In this document: positions 19,030 to 28,510 of the stretch, piece by piece
Layout: every line of letters starts with the position of its first letter
How positions within the stretch are numbered: the first letter of the stretch is position 1
Source: Firmicutes bacterium UBA1393
GTDB taxonomy: Bacteria > Bacillota > DTU025
NCBI GenBank assembly: GCA_002305255.1
Contig: DBQN01000083.1
Location: 28,642-87,792, forward strand
Length of the DNA: 59,151 nt
Direction: 5' to 3'
Program-made: the position numbers and the translations under genes
The notes under the pieces: model-generated
Seen by the model: the letters and a program-made list of their open reading frames with translations, nothing else
Told to the model about the DNA's origin: nothing
Databases searched by the model: none

Positions 19030-20541
19030 CTATAGAACAGCAGCGATCGCGCGAGCGACGTACCTGGCCGATCTTGTGGCCTCCTCAAGAGTGTTCGTTG
19101 TCCCCCCGATCTCCACGATGATCGCATGATCATGCATCTGCTGGTTGAACCTGCCGCCCTTGTGGATAGCGACTCCCCTGCTCAAGCCCGGAGCCACCTT
19201 GTCAAGCGCCGCGCTGACTTTGAGCGCGAACGCATAGTTCGCCCTCCAGTTAGGGTGTGCCAGACCAGAGCTTTCATTCGAGACGATGAATATCACCCTG
19301 GCGCACTTCTGCCCTGCTATGGTGACGGGTTTCAGCGACGCCGAGTCGGCAGGCACCGCGTCTCTGTGCACATCGATGATTGCCTGGATGTCTGGCGCGT
19401 CTTTCAGTATCGAACTGATCGTGGTCGCGGCCGAGGCGTAGCTCTTCGTCCAGTTCGGATAGTCATGCACCTTGGTGGAGTGTATGACCTCGACGCCGGC
19501 CTTCTTGAGCTCCTCAGCAAGTACGGCGCCTACCTGCACCACGCCGTCGGTCTTGCCCCAGCGATAGTCCGAGCCCTGCGATGCTCTATACGCCTCTGAG
19601 CTGTGCGTATGCAACACGGCCACCTGCGGCCCGGCCTGCGCCTTTGCCGCGCGCGTGGAAGACGTCGAGGTCGCCCGATTGCTGCCGGCAGCGGACGCCG
19701 TTGCCTGCTTTGCAGACACCGCTGAGGTCGCCGCCGCCGGCTCTGCAGCCGATATGGAGAGCTCGGCACTTCCCGCGGTTGACGCCGGTGACGCCGGCGA
19801 TACAGACTGGGCCGGCGGTACGACCGACGCAGGCGCTACGGGCGAAGTCGCCGCGGAAGCCGCCAACGCCGTAGAATTCGCCGACGGCGATTGCGCTGAT
19901 TGCGCGGCGGGCGCCGCTAATGACGTCGGCGCGCCAGACGCATCGCTCGTAGCTGCAACCCAGGGCTCTACCGGCACTGCCGACGCCTCAAGCAGGTCCT
20001 GGCGGCCACCTGATGCCACGGATCTCGCTGCAACAGCCCCTGCGCGAAGCGTACCCGACACAGCGGGGATCTCTGGCTCCATCAGCACAGGCAGCTCAGC
20101 GCGGATCATGGTGCGTGGATCCTCGGGGTCGAGGCCACCCATGGTGTCGAGGGCCGCTCTGATAAGCATGTCGCCGAAGGATCTCATCCTATCTTCGTCC
20201 GATGATGATGGAGCGCCTGTGTTCCTTGCCGAAGCAGGGCGCACAAGATCAAGCACGTGGTAGGCCGCATCTTTCAGGCGTTCCACAATGCTCAAGCGCC
20301 CACCGCCGGCGCCCTGGCTCCCGCCCTGGGCCGACGACGAGGTCGACGCAGGTACCGCGTTTTCCCGGTTCGCCCGCAATCCGATGACAACGACTCCCGC
20401 TGTCAGAGCCAAGGCCAGGTACACCGCAAAGAGCCGGCCCATCACCGGCGCCAGACCACCCCGCGCCCTCGCCCGCCGGCGCGCCGACCGGTTCCTCACC
20501 GTTCTCCTCTGCTGCACACGAGTCACCTCTCCGTGCAGCAT
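19030..20541 (-). CDS. spoIIP: Stage II sporulation protein P (peptidoglycan hydrolase)
   Basis: A 503-residue SpoIIP. A membrane anchor (about residues 36-55) is followed by a spacer domain, a roughly 100-residue Ala/Ser/Pro-rich linker (203-310) and the catalytic amidase/endopeptidase domain starting QVAVLHTHSSEAYR (His-Thr-His-Ser-Ser-Glu, 321-326). The domain also carries IIDVHRDAVPADS and the metal-site-like MHDHAIIVEIGG. With SpoIID and SpoIIM it thins septal peptidoglycan to drive engulfment. The linker is much longer than in Bacillus. GTG at 20517 after GGAGAGGTGAC is an equally good start. gpr lies 34 bases upstream. Confidence 0.94.
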   Translation of the reverse strand: MLHGEVTRVQQRRTVRNRSARRRARARGGLAPVMGRLFAVYLALALTAGVVVIGLRANRENAVPASTSSSAQGGSQGAGGGRLSIVERLKDAAYHVLDLVRPASARNTGAPSSSDEDRMRSFGDMLIRAALDTMGGLDPEDPRTMIRAELPVLMEPEIPAVSGTLRAGAVAARSVASGGRQDLLEASAVPVEPWVAATSDASGAPTSLAAPAAQSAQSPSANSTALAASAATSPVAPASVVPPAQSVSPASPASTAGSAELSISAAEPAAATSAVSAKQATASAAGSNRATSTSSTRAAKAQAGPQVAVLHTHSSEAYRASQGSDYRWGKTDGVVQVGAVLAEELKKAGVEVIHSTKVHDYPNWTKSYASAATTISSILKDAPDIQAIIDVHRDAVPADSASLKPVTIAGQKCARVIFIVSNESSGLAHPNWRANYAFALKVSAALDKVAPGLSRGVAIHKGGRFNQQMHDHAIIVEIGGTTNTLEEATRSARYVARAIAAVL

Positions 20542-20575
20542 ATGCCCTGCGGAAAGCGGCTATGACGAGGCGGCG

Positions 20576-21637
20576 TCATTGCAGATACTGGTAGATCTCC
20601 TCTTCGTCGATGGCAGGATGCAGTGCTAGATTGATCCCTCCTGCAACCACGTCGGCCAGTTCCTCAGAGAGCAGATCGACCTCTTTGGGCGTCACTATGA
20701 GACTGCCCAGGTATGGTTGGAGCGCCTCCTGCACTGCCCTGGGCAGCGGCGGCTCCCCCGGCTCCACCGCGGCCCCCATCGGACCGGGTGCCGCAGCGCG
20801 ACTTTGCGCCTGACGATTGCCCGCGCCTCCCACGATATTCAGAGCATCCTGGACTATTGTCATGGCATGCACCACCGTGGGAACGCCGACGGCAATGACA
20901 GGCACTCCCATGGTGTCGCGGGTGATGCCGAACCGCCTGTTGCCGACGCCCGATCCAGGCTGGATGCCTGAGTCGCCGAGCTGAATGGTGGTGCCCAGGC
21001 GTGATACCGACCTGGCCGCCAGCGCGTCGGCCACGATAATCAGGTCGGGTTTCAGCCGTTCCACAACGCCTGCGATGATCTCGGCCGTCTCTATGCCGGT
21101 GATCCCCAGTACTCCGGGTGAAAGCGCTGCCACCGACCGCAGGCCTCCTCGCTTCTCAGGCGGAGTCATGGAGTGGATATGCCTCGTCACCAGCACCTTC
21201 TCAGCCACCAGCGGCCCCACTGCGTCGGGCGTCGCGTTCCAGTTCCCCAGACCACATACGAGGGTGGTGAAGTTGGGAGCGCTGCGGAAGTCCGCCCCGT
21301 TGTAGGCACGCACAATCATGGCGATGAGTTCATCTGCCAGGGTCCCCGCAACCTCCTCTGACAGCACCTTGTCTCGCACGGGCAGGTCAGGGGCTTCAAT
21401 GGTGACATACGTGCCTACGCTCTTGCCGAGGGCCCGGGCGCCCTCAGTCGAACTGATCATCACGCGAGTCACTGAACCCCATTCAGTCTCTGATACTTGA
21501 GACGACACTCCCCGAATCGGTCCGCCCATGGCATTCTGAACTGCCTGATGCGCCTCGAGGGCGAGGTCTGTTCTGAGACTGCCGCCTCCCGCGCACGAAG
21601 AGCTTAGGTACGACTTGTTCCAGAGCCGCTTGCTCAA
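20576..21637 (-). CDS. gpr: Germination protease GPR
   Basis: A 353-residue GPR, the aspartic-type protease that degrades small acid-soluble spore proteins on germination. It contains the propeptide site RTDLALEAHQ, VCGLGNWNATPDAVGP, VAALSPGVLGITGIET and the family core PDLIIVADALAARSVSRLGTTIQLGDSGI. The start is TTG at 21637, preceded by GGAGGG. It leads the gpr-spoIIP unit, the standard order in spore formers, and diverges from rpsT. No clear sporulation promoter could be picked out in the 110 bases upstream. Confidence 0.95.
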   Translation of the reverse strand: MSKRLWNKSYLSSSCAGGGSLRTDLALEAHQAVQNAMGGPIRGVSSQVSETEWGSVTRVMISSTEGARALGKSVGTYVTIEAPDLPVRDKVLSEEVAGTLADELIAMIVRAYNGADFRSAPNFTTLVCGLGNWNATPDAVGPLVAEKVLVTRHIHSMTPPEKRGGLRSVAALSPGVLGITGIETAEIIAGVVERLKPDLIIVADALAARSVSRLGTTIQLGDSGIQPGSGVGNRRFGITRDTMGVPVIAVGVPTVVHAMTIVQDALNIVGGAGNRQAQSRAAAPGPMGAAVEPGEPPLPRAVQEALQPYLGSLIVTPKEVDLLSEELADVVAGGINLALHPAIDEEEIYQYLQ

Positions 21638-21745
21638 CTACAACCCTCCAGTTCAAGCTGATGGAGGTAGTGTGTCCAGATGAGCGGCGTTCTCGCAGGG
21701 CAGCCGCACCGGCTGCTGGCAACCTCAGCACAGGTGTGGATATGC

Positions 21746-21774
21746 TTGCATTGAGCAGATGGGCATGTTAGAAT
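21746..21774 (+). promoter_or_regulatory. Sigma-A promoter for rpsT
   Basis: TTGCAT (21746-21751), a 17-base spacer and TAGAAT (21769-21774), 39 bases before rpsT. Confidence 0.7.
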
Positions 21775-21813
21775 ATCGAACGTGCAATACGGTGGCGGAG
21801 GAGGTGACGCAAG

Positions 21814-22083
21814 GTGCCAAACATCAAGTCAGCAAAGAAGAGAGTGGCCATCAGCAGGATGCGCATGCTCAGGAATGCTTCAGTTAAGTCCTCCGTCAAA
21901 ACTGCGATTCGCAGGTACAACGAAGCGCTGGCGAAGGCTGGTGCCGAGGCTTCAACGAAGGAGCTCGACAACGCTTTCAGCGCCATCGACAGGGCGGCGC
22001 GCAAGGGCGTGATCCATAAGAACCAGGCGGCAAGGCGCAAGTCTCGTCTGGCCAAGAAAGCCAACAAGGCGGCAGCTCTGTAA
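21814..22083 (+). CDS. rpsT: 30S ribosomal protein bS20
   Basis: An 89-residue Lys/Arg-rich helical protein starting MPNIKSAKKRVAISRMR and ending RKSRLAKKANKAAAL, a clear bS20. It binds 16S rRNA early in 30S assembly. The start is GTG at 21814 with GGAGGAGGTGA upstream. It has its own promoter and terminator and is on the plus strand, opposite its neighbours gpr and holA; that divergent arrangement is common in Bacillota. Confidence 0.97.
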   Translation: MPNIKSAKKRVAISRMRMLRNASVKSSVKTAIRRYNEALAKAGAEASTKELDNAFSAIDRAARKGVIHKNQAARRKSRLAKKANKAAAL

Positions 22084-22106
22084 AGGGCAGGTTTGAAGAG
22101 CACAAC

Positions 22107-22135
22107 GCCCCGGCGATGTCATCGCGGGGGCTTTT
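22107..22135 (+). terminator. Intrinsic terminator after rpsT
   Basis: GCCCCGGCGATG / CATCGCGGGGGC form a 12-pair stem (22107-22131) followed by TTTTGCTTT. The last part overlaps the 3' end of the convergent holA gene. Confidence 0.85.
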
Positions 22136-23153
22136 GCTTTGCCTGCCGTGAGATCTCGCACAGGTCAGAAATGAGCAGATCCATGCACAGCTCATCGCCG
22201 ACTACTCCCGTCTTAAGCTCGCGGTCGGCGCGGGCAAGGCGGGATATCATCCTGGCTAGCGCGACCTGACTCATAGTCCTGGCCTGGTCGGCCGCCTTCT
22301 TCATTCGGTAGTTCTGCCCCCCTGGCGCAGGCAGGCCCTTGTCTAGTTGAGCGCGGGCATGCAGCACCAACCTGAACTGAGATGCCATGGTTCCCTGGAC
22401 AGACAGAGTGTGTCGTGCTCCCGTGTTCATTCTGGCAAGACAGGCGTGGGCCGACGCCGAATCGCCCACAATCACAGCGTCACACAGGTCCCACACAGAC
22501 TGGGTGGGGTTGGCTCCAACAGCCGCCCTGATGTCATCGGCAGTGACATTGCGTCGCCCAGGCCCCAGAAACAGCGCAAGCTTCTCTATCTCGCCGCCGA
22601 GGGCGCCGAGGTCGAATCCCACCAGATCTACGAGGGCCGTCACCGCCTGATACTCCATCATCAGCCCTGCTGCTCGCGCGGCGTTCCGAACGAACTCCAT
22701 GGCCTCGCGAGCGCGGGCCGGCCGGAACTCGAAGCATGCAACGTTAGCGCCTGCCGCCTCCACGACCTTCTTTGACACGCTCTTCGCCGCGGAGCTGATG
22801 ATGAGGGTCGTGTCAGGAGCCACGCCATGATCGTCCTTGCCCGGCCCGAACACCAGCGTGCCCAGAAAGCGTGCCTGCGCTTCCGCGCTCAACTCCTCGA
22901 ACTTGCTCACAGTGACGACACGGGCCCCTCCGAACATCGGCACCGTCATCACAGCCGAGACGATCTCCTCGATAGGCGCAACACCTACCTCGAAGCGGTT
23001 GATGTCGGCACCGCCCACAGCGGCAGCGGCCAGCGCCTGCGCCAGCTCTGCCGCGCAGTTCGTCCTTGAGTAGGCATCCTCCCCATACACCAGGTAGATC
23101 GGAGGCCGATCCTTCCTCTTCAGGGTTGCCGCCACATCAGCCCGCAAGCTCAT
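22119..23153 (-). CDS. holA: DNA polymerase III subunit delta
   Basis: A 344-residue HolA with the N-terminal PPIYLVYGEDAYSRTNCAAEL (degenerate P-loop region of the delta subunit), the central VSKFEELSAEAQARFLGTL and the C-terminal three-helix clamp-loader domain. Delta opens the beta sliding clamp. Its 3' end overlaps the rpsT terminator on the other strand. The ATG at 23153 has GAGGAGG immediately upstream, an unusually short spacing. holA beside rpsT is a conserved arrangement. Confidence 0.94.
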   Translation of the reverse strand: MSLRADVAATLKRKDRPPIYLVYGEDAYSRTNCAAELAQALAAAAVGGADINRFEVGVAPIEEIVSAVMTVPMFGGARVVTVSKFEELSAEAQARFLGTLVFGPGKDDHGVAPDTTLIISSAAKSVSKKVVEAAGANVACFEFRPARAREAMEFVRNAARAAGLMMEYQAVTALVDLVGFDLGALGGEIEKLALFLGPGRRNVTADDIRAAVGANPTQSVWDLCDAVIVGDSASAHACLARMNTGARHTLSVQGTMASQFRLVLHARAQLDKGLPAPGGQNYRMKKAADQARTMSQVALARMISRLARADRELKTGVVGDELCMDLLISDLCEISRQAKQKPPR

Positions 23154-23219
23154 GCCTCCTCATGTACCATGGTTGTGCAGCGACGCAAGGCGCCGCTGTC
23201 GCGGTTGCGGTTCTCGCCG

Positions 23220-24050
23220 TCAACTCTTCATCCCCGTGCGCGCGATCCCCTGTATGAACTGATTCTGCGCCACGAAGAAGATGATCAGGAGAGGGATTAT
23301 GGCTATGGTAGACGAGGCCATCAGCAGGTCGGGCTTCGTGCCGAACTCCTGGTTGAACTGCGACAGCCCGACCTGGATCGTTCGCAACCTGGGAGTGTTG
23401 GTGACTATCAGCGGCCACAGGAAGCTGTTCCAGCCCCCAATGAACGTGAACAGTCCATTAGTGACGAATATCGGGCGCGACAGCGGAATCATCACAGACC
23501 ACAGATACCTGAATCTGCTGCATCCGTCTATCTGCGCTGCGTCCCACAGCTCGATAGGTATCGTCTGAAAGAACTGTCTCATCATGAATATCCCGAACAC
23601 ACTGGCGGCGAAGGGCACGATGAGCGCCCGGTAGGTGTCGATCCAGCCCAATCTCGCGATGATGGCGTAGTTCGGCACCAGCGTGACCTGGCTCGGGATC
23701 ATCATTGTGCCAAGCAGAAGCATGAAGAGCGGCTCCTTGCCCCAGAAGTTGAAGCTGGAGAAGGCGTAGGCCGCAAGCGCAGATGTGAACAGCTGCAGTA
23801 GAGTGGTGACAGTCGCGATGAGTGCCGAGTTGACGAAGTAGCGCCCGAAGTAGGGTTCTGACTGCCATGCGGTCACGTAGTTCTTCCACACCAGACGCGA
23901 CGGTATCCACACCAACCTGTTCACGTAGATGTCTTCAGGCCCTTTCAGCGAGGTGCTGATCATGTAGTAGAACGGCATCAACATCATCAGAGCGCCCACA
24001 ACGAGTAGTACGAACGCTATGACGTCAGCCGGCTTGTTCTTGGCTTTCAT
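23220..24050 (-). CDS. ABC carbohydrate importer permease, MalG/UgpE type
   Basis: A 276-residue inner-membrane permease with about six helices and the EAA loop ELWDAAQIDGCSRFRYLWSVMIPLSRP that docks the ATPase. The short N-terminus and the ending FFVAQNQFIQGIARTGMKS place it in the MalG/UgpE branch, whose C-termini end in GxxxGAxKG-like motifs. It is last in the binding protein - PHP enzyme - MalF - MalG operon. The ATPase is not encoded here, so a shared MsmX/UgpC-type ATPase is likely. Confidence 0.93.
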   Translation of the reverse strand: MKAKNKPADVIAFVLLVVGALMMLMPFYYMISTSLKGPEDIYVNRLVWIPSRLVWKNYVTAWQSEPYFGRYFVNSALIATVTTLLQLFTSALAAYAFSSFNFWGKEPLFMLLLGTMMIPSQVTLVPNYAIIARLGWIDTYRALIVPFAASVFGIFMMRQFFQTIPIELWDAAQIDGCSRFRYLWSVMIPLSRPIFVTNGLFTFIGGWNSFLWPLIVTNTPRLRTIQVGLSQFNQEFGTKPDLLMASSTIAIIPLLIIFFVAQNQFIQGIARTGMKS

Positions 24051-24066
24051 GTAGTCGGCACCTCCC

Positions 24067-24984
24067 TTACTGGTAATGTACCCTGCTGCCGACGACCTTC
24101 CGCTGGATAAGGGTCAGCACGAAGATGATGGCGAACAGGGCGTAGCCTATGGCCGCAGCGTAACCGAACCTGAAGGAGTTCCAGCCCATCTCGTAGAGGT
24201 ATCTGACAACGACCTTCGTGGTGCCCAGAGGGCCTCCCAGAGACGACGGCCATAGCACGTATACCTGAGTGAACACCTGGAACGATCCGATCACTGACAT
24301 GATGGTAACGAAGTAGGTAGTCGGCGACAGCAACGGCCAAGTAATCTTCGTGAACACGGTCCAACCTCGGGCACCGTCGATCGCCGCAGCCTCGTAATAC
24401 TCATGCGGTATGTTCTGCAGCCCGGCGAGGAAGATGATCATGTTGTAGCCGAGGCTCTTCCACACAGTCATCAGGCACAGCGCGAACATGGCCCACTTTG
24501 GGTCAAGCAGCCACGCTTGCTCGCCGATGCCGAACCAGCCCAACATTGCATTGAGCAGGCCGGTAGCATCCTCCTTGTATATCCACGTCCACACAATGGA
24601 AATCGCCACAACCGGAGTGACATACGGCATGAAGTAAGCAGTTCGTAGGGCCGCCCTGGCCCGTAGGGGCCGGTTGAGCATCGCTGCGACTGCCAGGGAT
24701 ATGGCCATGCCCACGGGGACCGTGCCGAGCACGTATATCACCGTGTTGGCAAGGCTCTGAATGAAGTCGGAATCGCCCAAGAGTTCGCGGTAGTTCCGCA
24801 GCCCGATCCACTTCCAGCGGGATATGAGATTGGTATTGAAGAAGCTGATCCAGGCCGCGTAGAACGCCGGGAAAAAGTGGAACACCAGAAGTATCGCAAG
24901 GGCCGGCGCCAGGTACATGTACGCCTCCAGCGATTCCAGTGTTCGCTTGCGCCTGCTCTTGTCGGATCTCATCTGGCTGACCAC
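24067..24984 (-). CDS. ABC carbohydrate importer permease, MalF/UgpA type
   Basis: A 305-residue permease with about six helices and the EAA motif EYYEAAAIDGARGWTVFTKITWPLLSP. It opens AYMYLAPALAILLVFHFFPAFYAAWISFF, typical of MalF/UgpA permeases without the extra MalF periplasmic loop. It pairs with the MalG-type permease 16 bases downstream. Its start (GTG at 24984, or ATG four codons later) overlaps the end of the PHP gene, showing that the enzyme and transporter are co-translated. Confidence 0.93.
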   Translation of the reverse strand: MVSQMRSDKSRRKRTLESLEAYMYLAPALAILLVFHFFPAFYAAWISFFNTNLISRWKWIGLRNYRELLGDSDFIQSLANTVIYVLGTVPVGMAISLAVAAMLNRPLRARAALRTAYFMPYVTPVVAISIVWTWIYKEDATGLLNAMLGWFGIGEQAWLLDPKWAMFALCLMTVWKSLGYNMIIFLAGLQNIPHEYYEAAAIDGARGWTVFTKITWPLLSPTTYFVTIMSVIGSFQVFTQVYVLWPSSLGGPLGTTKVVVRYLYEMGWNSFRFGYAAAIGYALFAIIFVLTLIQRKVVGSRVHYQ

Positions 24985-27047
24985 TCCCCTCCGCAGAGCC
25001 AGTTGAACAGATTCAGTGTGAAGCGCGCGTTGGAGTATCCATCTCGGAACAGGTCGTAGTCGGAGAAGACCGGAGCACCCAGCACAGCCACGCGGCCCTC
25101 GCCCACCTTCTCTATAGTTGCGAAAACCGCTAGGTCGGCGTCGCCCGTGCCGCCCAGCTCAGCCACGACCCTCGCCGAGCTCCCGCTGATGCGAAGCGGT
25201 CTGACCTCTTCAGCTCTGAGACTGTCGGCGCCCCATGGGACGTCGACGATGTCAGACAAATCCGGTGAGCCGGCATCATCAGCGTCATACGAGACCGCCG
25301 CCCCGAGCAGACTCAGCACGTTGTTGAGGTCGCCCGGATCACGCGACCCGTCGTCAACAGCCGACCAACCGGCCAGCAGCAACGAGCCGCCGCCCAGCAC
25401 GAAGTCAGCCATTGCCCGAACCTCATCATCCGCAAAGTCAGTGGGGGTGAGCGCGAACCCCTGCTCCGGCATGTTCACCACCAGCACATCGGCCCTGTCA
25501 AGAAGGGCGCTGTCGATAGCGCCACTCGACAAAGCGGGATCGTAGCCGGCGTCGGCGAGCAGAGCCACCAGCCTGTTCATATAGCCGGAGTAGCGGTTGT
25601 TGTGCCCTTCGTCGATCATCACCCTGGGAATGCCGGCCGCTCGCACCGTCATGCCTGCACCGGGGAACACATCGGGCGCTTCTGCCCGCGATGCCACATG
25701 GAGCTCAAGTGCGCACCGGCCCACATGCGAGGGCGTGAACACGAACTCTACATCGGAGCTCCTGCCTGCCGGCAGATCGATCTCGACGGAGCCCACAGCT
25801 TCCTTGCCCCACTCACCAGAGGTGAAGAGCGTCACCACGCAGTCGTGCACAGGTGAGGCGTTCCTGTTCACTATCTCCGCCTTGACCCTTAGCTCTCGGC
25901 CCACCTGCGGCACGATGCTGGCTGGGACAATGTTGCACGCGTTGATCCCAGTGCCGGAAGTGATCCAGATCGGCGATGACACCACCAAGTCGCCGTCGGC
26001 CTGCCGGGCCCTCACGTAGAACCACGAGTAGCTCGATGATGGAGCCAACTTGGCAGAGGTCACATAACGGCCTGCGTCGAGCGGTTTATCGGCCCACACC
26101 ACGCTGCCATTTGACACTATCTCCACAGAAGCGAGACGGTCTTGCGAATCCGGATCATCAACGAAGATCGTGAACTCCATCGGAGCGGCTGATCCGTCAA
26201 CGCCCCTTACGATGTCGAGCGCCGAGCCCATGGCCTGGCCCTCGCATGCGAAGAACAGGCGCACATTGCCATCTTCAGTGGCGTATGTCCTCATGCTGCG
26301 GAGGGCATCAAGAATGTCCTCTCTCGTCAGCGCCCTGGCTACGGCCACCGTTCTGGTTGGTGCGACCGTGCCCCAGTTTGCCCTATGGTTATCCTGGTTG
26401 CTGGCGGCCCCCACAAACCAGCCCCGCTCCAGAGCGCGCTGATAGGCGCGTTCATTGGTGATGTTGTGAGTGTACGAACCGGAGCCGACCTCGATGAGGG
26501 CAACCTGCCTATCGGCGTCGCCCCTGTACTCGAAGTCGTTCCAGTTAGGCTGGATATCGTAGCTGGGATGGTTGAACACACCGATCCCATCATGGAGCAC
26601 CAGAAAGTCAATGAAAGCCTGCATATCGCGCTGGGTGTCGCGCGACGCGGCGACAGCGGTATCGAGCCCGTTCATGTGGCCGTCTGTGAAGGTCCATTCG
26701 AATCCGATCAACGTCACGAATCTGCCGGGCTCATACATGGCGTCGGCCTCTTCGTGCGCCTTGTACCACAGGTGCAGGTTAGTCGCCTCCTGCATGTAGT
26801 AGCCGTGATCTGTCACCGCCAGGAAGTCAAGCCGGGCCGCGTCTCTCGCGACTTGGAAGGCGTCGGACGGCGTGAGGACGCCGTCTGAGTAGGAGGTGTG
26901 ACTGTGAAGGTTTCCGAAGTAGAAGCCGTAGTCATCCCACGGCGCGTCTGCAACGGCACCAACTGGCACCGAAGCAATCACGGCCAGACCCACAACCATC
27001 GCCATCAGTGCCAGAAGGCACCGTCCATCACGCAGACGAAGCCTCAT
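24969..27047 (-). CDS. Secreted PHP-domain metallohydrolase with C-terminal glutamine-amidotransferase-like domain
   Basis: About 692 residues with a signal peptide (LLALMAMVVGLAVIASVPVGA). The PHP domain of the CehA/McbA type has FYFGNLHSHTSYSDG (metal motif HxH), LAVTDHGYYM, FNHPSYDI and NQDNHRA. A beta-sandwich region follows, and then a C-terminal ThuA/DUF4350-like segment (RVMIDEGHNNRYSGYMNRLV, VVNMPEQGFALT). PHP enzymes hydrolyse phosphoesters with a trinuclear metal site. Lying between the solute-binding protein and the permeases, it probably releases the imported substrate outside the cell. ATG at 27047 is chosen because GGAGGG sits six bases upstream; the frame is open 14 codons further. 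Confidence 0.85.
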   Translation of the reverse strand: MRLRLRDGRCLLALMAMVVGLAVIASVPVGAVADAPWDDYGFYFGNLHSHTSYSDGVLTPSDAFQVARDAARLDFLAVTDHGYYMQEATNLHLWYKAHEEADAMYEPGRFVTLIGFEWTFTDGHMNGLDTAVAASRDTQRDMQAFIDFLVLHDGIGVFNHPSYDIQPNWNDFEYRGDADRQVALIEVGSGSYTHNITNERAYQRALERGWFVGAASNQDNHRANWGTVAPTRTVAVARALTREDILDALRSMRTYATEDGNVRLFFACEGQAMGSALDIVRGVDGSAAPMEFTIFVDDPDSQDRLASVEIVSNGSVVWADKPLDAGRYVTSAKLAPSSSYSWFYVRARQADGDLVVSSPIWITSGTGINACNIVPASIVPQVGRELRVKAEIVNRNASPVHDCVVTLFTSGEWGKEAVGSVEIDLPAGRSSDVEFVFTPSHVGRCALELHVASRAEAPDVFPGAGMTVRAAGIPRVMIDEGHNNRYSGYMNRLVALLADAGYDPALSSGAIDSALLDRADVLVVNMPEQGFALTPTDFADDEVRAMADFVLGGGSLLLAGWSAVDDGSRDPGDLNNVLSLLGAAVSYDADDAGSPDLSDIVDVPWGADSLRAEEVRPLRISGSSARVVAELGGTGDADLAVFATIEKVGEGRVAVLGAPVFSDYDLFRDGYSNARFTLNLFNWLCGGEWSAR

Positions 27048-27147
27048 GCTCATCCCTCCGTGCAATCGAACCCGGGGAGGCCGGCGCAATGCCCGGCATC
27101 CCCGGGGTCAAGTGAATCAGATCATCAAGGGCGCACTGAGCCGGAAG

Positions 27148-28407
27148 CTACAGCCGTCCGTTACCCTTCACCGTTGCGGCGTCGAGGGCTTCTTTAGCCG
27201 TGGCCTTGCCCAGGAACACCTTTTCGACTGCCTCGGAGATGTCGTTACGAATGGTGGACCAGGCTGCGATGTTAGGATCGTACTTGATGTACCTCAGCTG
27301 CTGCAGGCTCTGCTCTTCTCTTGGATGCTCGCTGAACCAGTTCTTCATGGTTTCGAGGTACATGGCCGACTTCCTCACAGGAATGTAGCTCGTGCCAATT
27401 GCCCACTTAGCCGTCTGCCTGGGCTCGACCATCCACTTCACGAACTTCCACGCAGCCTGCTGCTCGGCTTCAGTGGCTCTGGAGAAGATGGCGAGATCGG
27501 TTCCTGCCACGGGGGTCGACTTGTACTTAGCCTCCGCATAAGGCAGGGGCGCGGCGCTCCAGTCGAACTTGCCGGCTACTGACTCAGCGGTGTAGCTGAG
27601 GCCGGGCGAAGTAGTCAGATACATCGCGACCTTGCCGGCGCCAAAGTCGGCGTCAAGGTAGCCGGGAACGTAGTAGGCGACCTTGTATTTGTTGAGCAGG
27701 TCGTTCATGAACTGCAGTGCCTTGATGCCGGCGGGGCTGTTCACGTTGACCTTGCCCTTGGCATCGAGCCACTCTCCACCCGCGTTGAAGAAGAACGTCG
27801 CGAAGATGTCTACGTTGGGCCTGAGACCTATTCCGTACCTGACGATCTTGTCGCCATCACGGATGGTGAGGGCGTTGGCCGCTGCCAGCAGCTCCTGCCA
27901 GTCGGTCGGAGGCTTCGTTATGCCGGCCTCTTCGAACGCATCCTTGTTGTACACGAGGACGTACACGCTCTTGTTGAAGGGCATCGTGTACCACACGCCG
28001 TCGAACACGCAGCCGGCGCGCAGGCCTTCCCAGATGTCCTCCACTTCGAGGGCTGACATGCCGTTCGGACCCTTGACGAACTTCTCCACTGGCACGAGCT
28101 CATTACCGTCTATGTACTCTGCTGCCCAGTTGCCGTAGACCTGAGCCACGGTGGGGGGCTTGCGGGCCACGAGGGCTCCAACCAGCTTCTGGCTGAGAGC
28201 ACCGTAGTTGCCCTGGTACTCTGCTTTGACGATCACGTCGGGACTCTGCGCATTGAACTCATTGACCAGCGACTCCAGTGTGGCGCCGAGCTGGGCACCC
28301 ATGGCGTGCCAGAATGTGATGGTGGTCTTGGTCGCCGCGAAGGACGGACCCACTGACAGGGCCACAAGGAGCAACACACTCAAGACGACGACGGCGAGCT
28401 TCTTCAA
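27148..28407 (-). CDS. ABC transporter extracellular solute-binding protein, UgpB-like
   Basis: A 419-residue family 1 solute-binding protein with a signal peptide ending SFAAT and mature start TTITFWHAMGAQLGATLESLV. The sequence around QSPDVIVKAEYQGNYGALSQKLVGALVARKPPTVAQVYG resembles UgpB, the glycerol-3-phosphate/glycerophosphodiester binder. The start is TTG at 28407 after GGGGGAAC. No lipobox is seen, although the cell presumably has one membrane, so anchoring is unexplained. It begins the operon with the PHP hydrolase and two permeases. A general sugar or oligosaccharide ligand is the alternative. Confidence 0.9.
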   Translation of the reverse strand: MKKLAVVVLSVLLLVALSVGPSFAATKTTITFWHAMGAQLGATLESLVNEFNAQSPDVIVKAEYQGNYGALSQKLVGALVARKPPTVAQVYGNWAAEYIDGNELVPVEKFVKGPNGMSALEVEDIWEGLRAGCVFDGVWYTMPFNKSVYVLVYNKDAFEEAGITKPPTDWQELLAAANALTIRDGDKIVRYGIGLRPNVDIFATFFFNAGGEWLDAKGKVNVNSPAGIKALQFMNDLLNKYKVAYYVPGYLDADFGAGKVAMYLTTSPGLSYTAESVAGKFDWSAAPLPYAEAKYKSTPVAGTDLAIFSRATEAEQQAAWKFVKWMVEPRQTAKWAIGTSYIPVRKSAMYLETMKNWFSEHPREEQSLQQLRYIKYDPNIAAWSTIRNDISEAVEKVFLGKATAKEALDAATVKGNGRL

Positions 28408-28510
28408 ATCGTTCCCCCGCTCCGCACAGGCAGGCGGGGCAACCCCCTTTCTTTATTGGCCTCGCACAGTCGTATTCGACGAGACGAATGCTACTCCTTC
28501 ACCCCCGGCC

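Noticed and set aside
19655..20263. A 202-codon Asp/Ala-rich plus-strand frame
   Set aside because: It mirrors the Ala/Ser-rich linker of SpoIIP on the other strand; the composition is a by-product of GC-rich codons.
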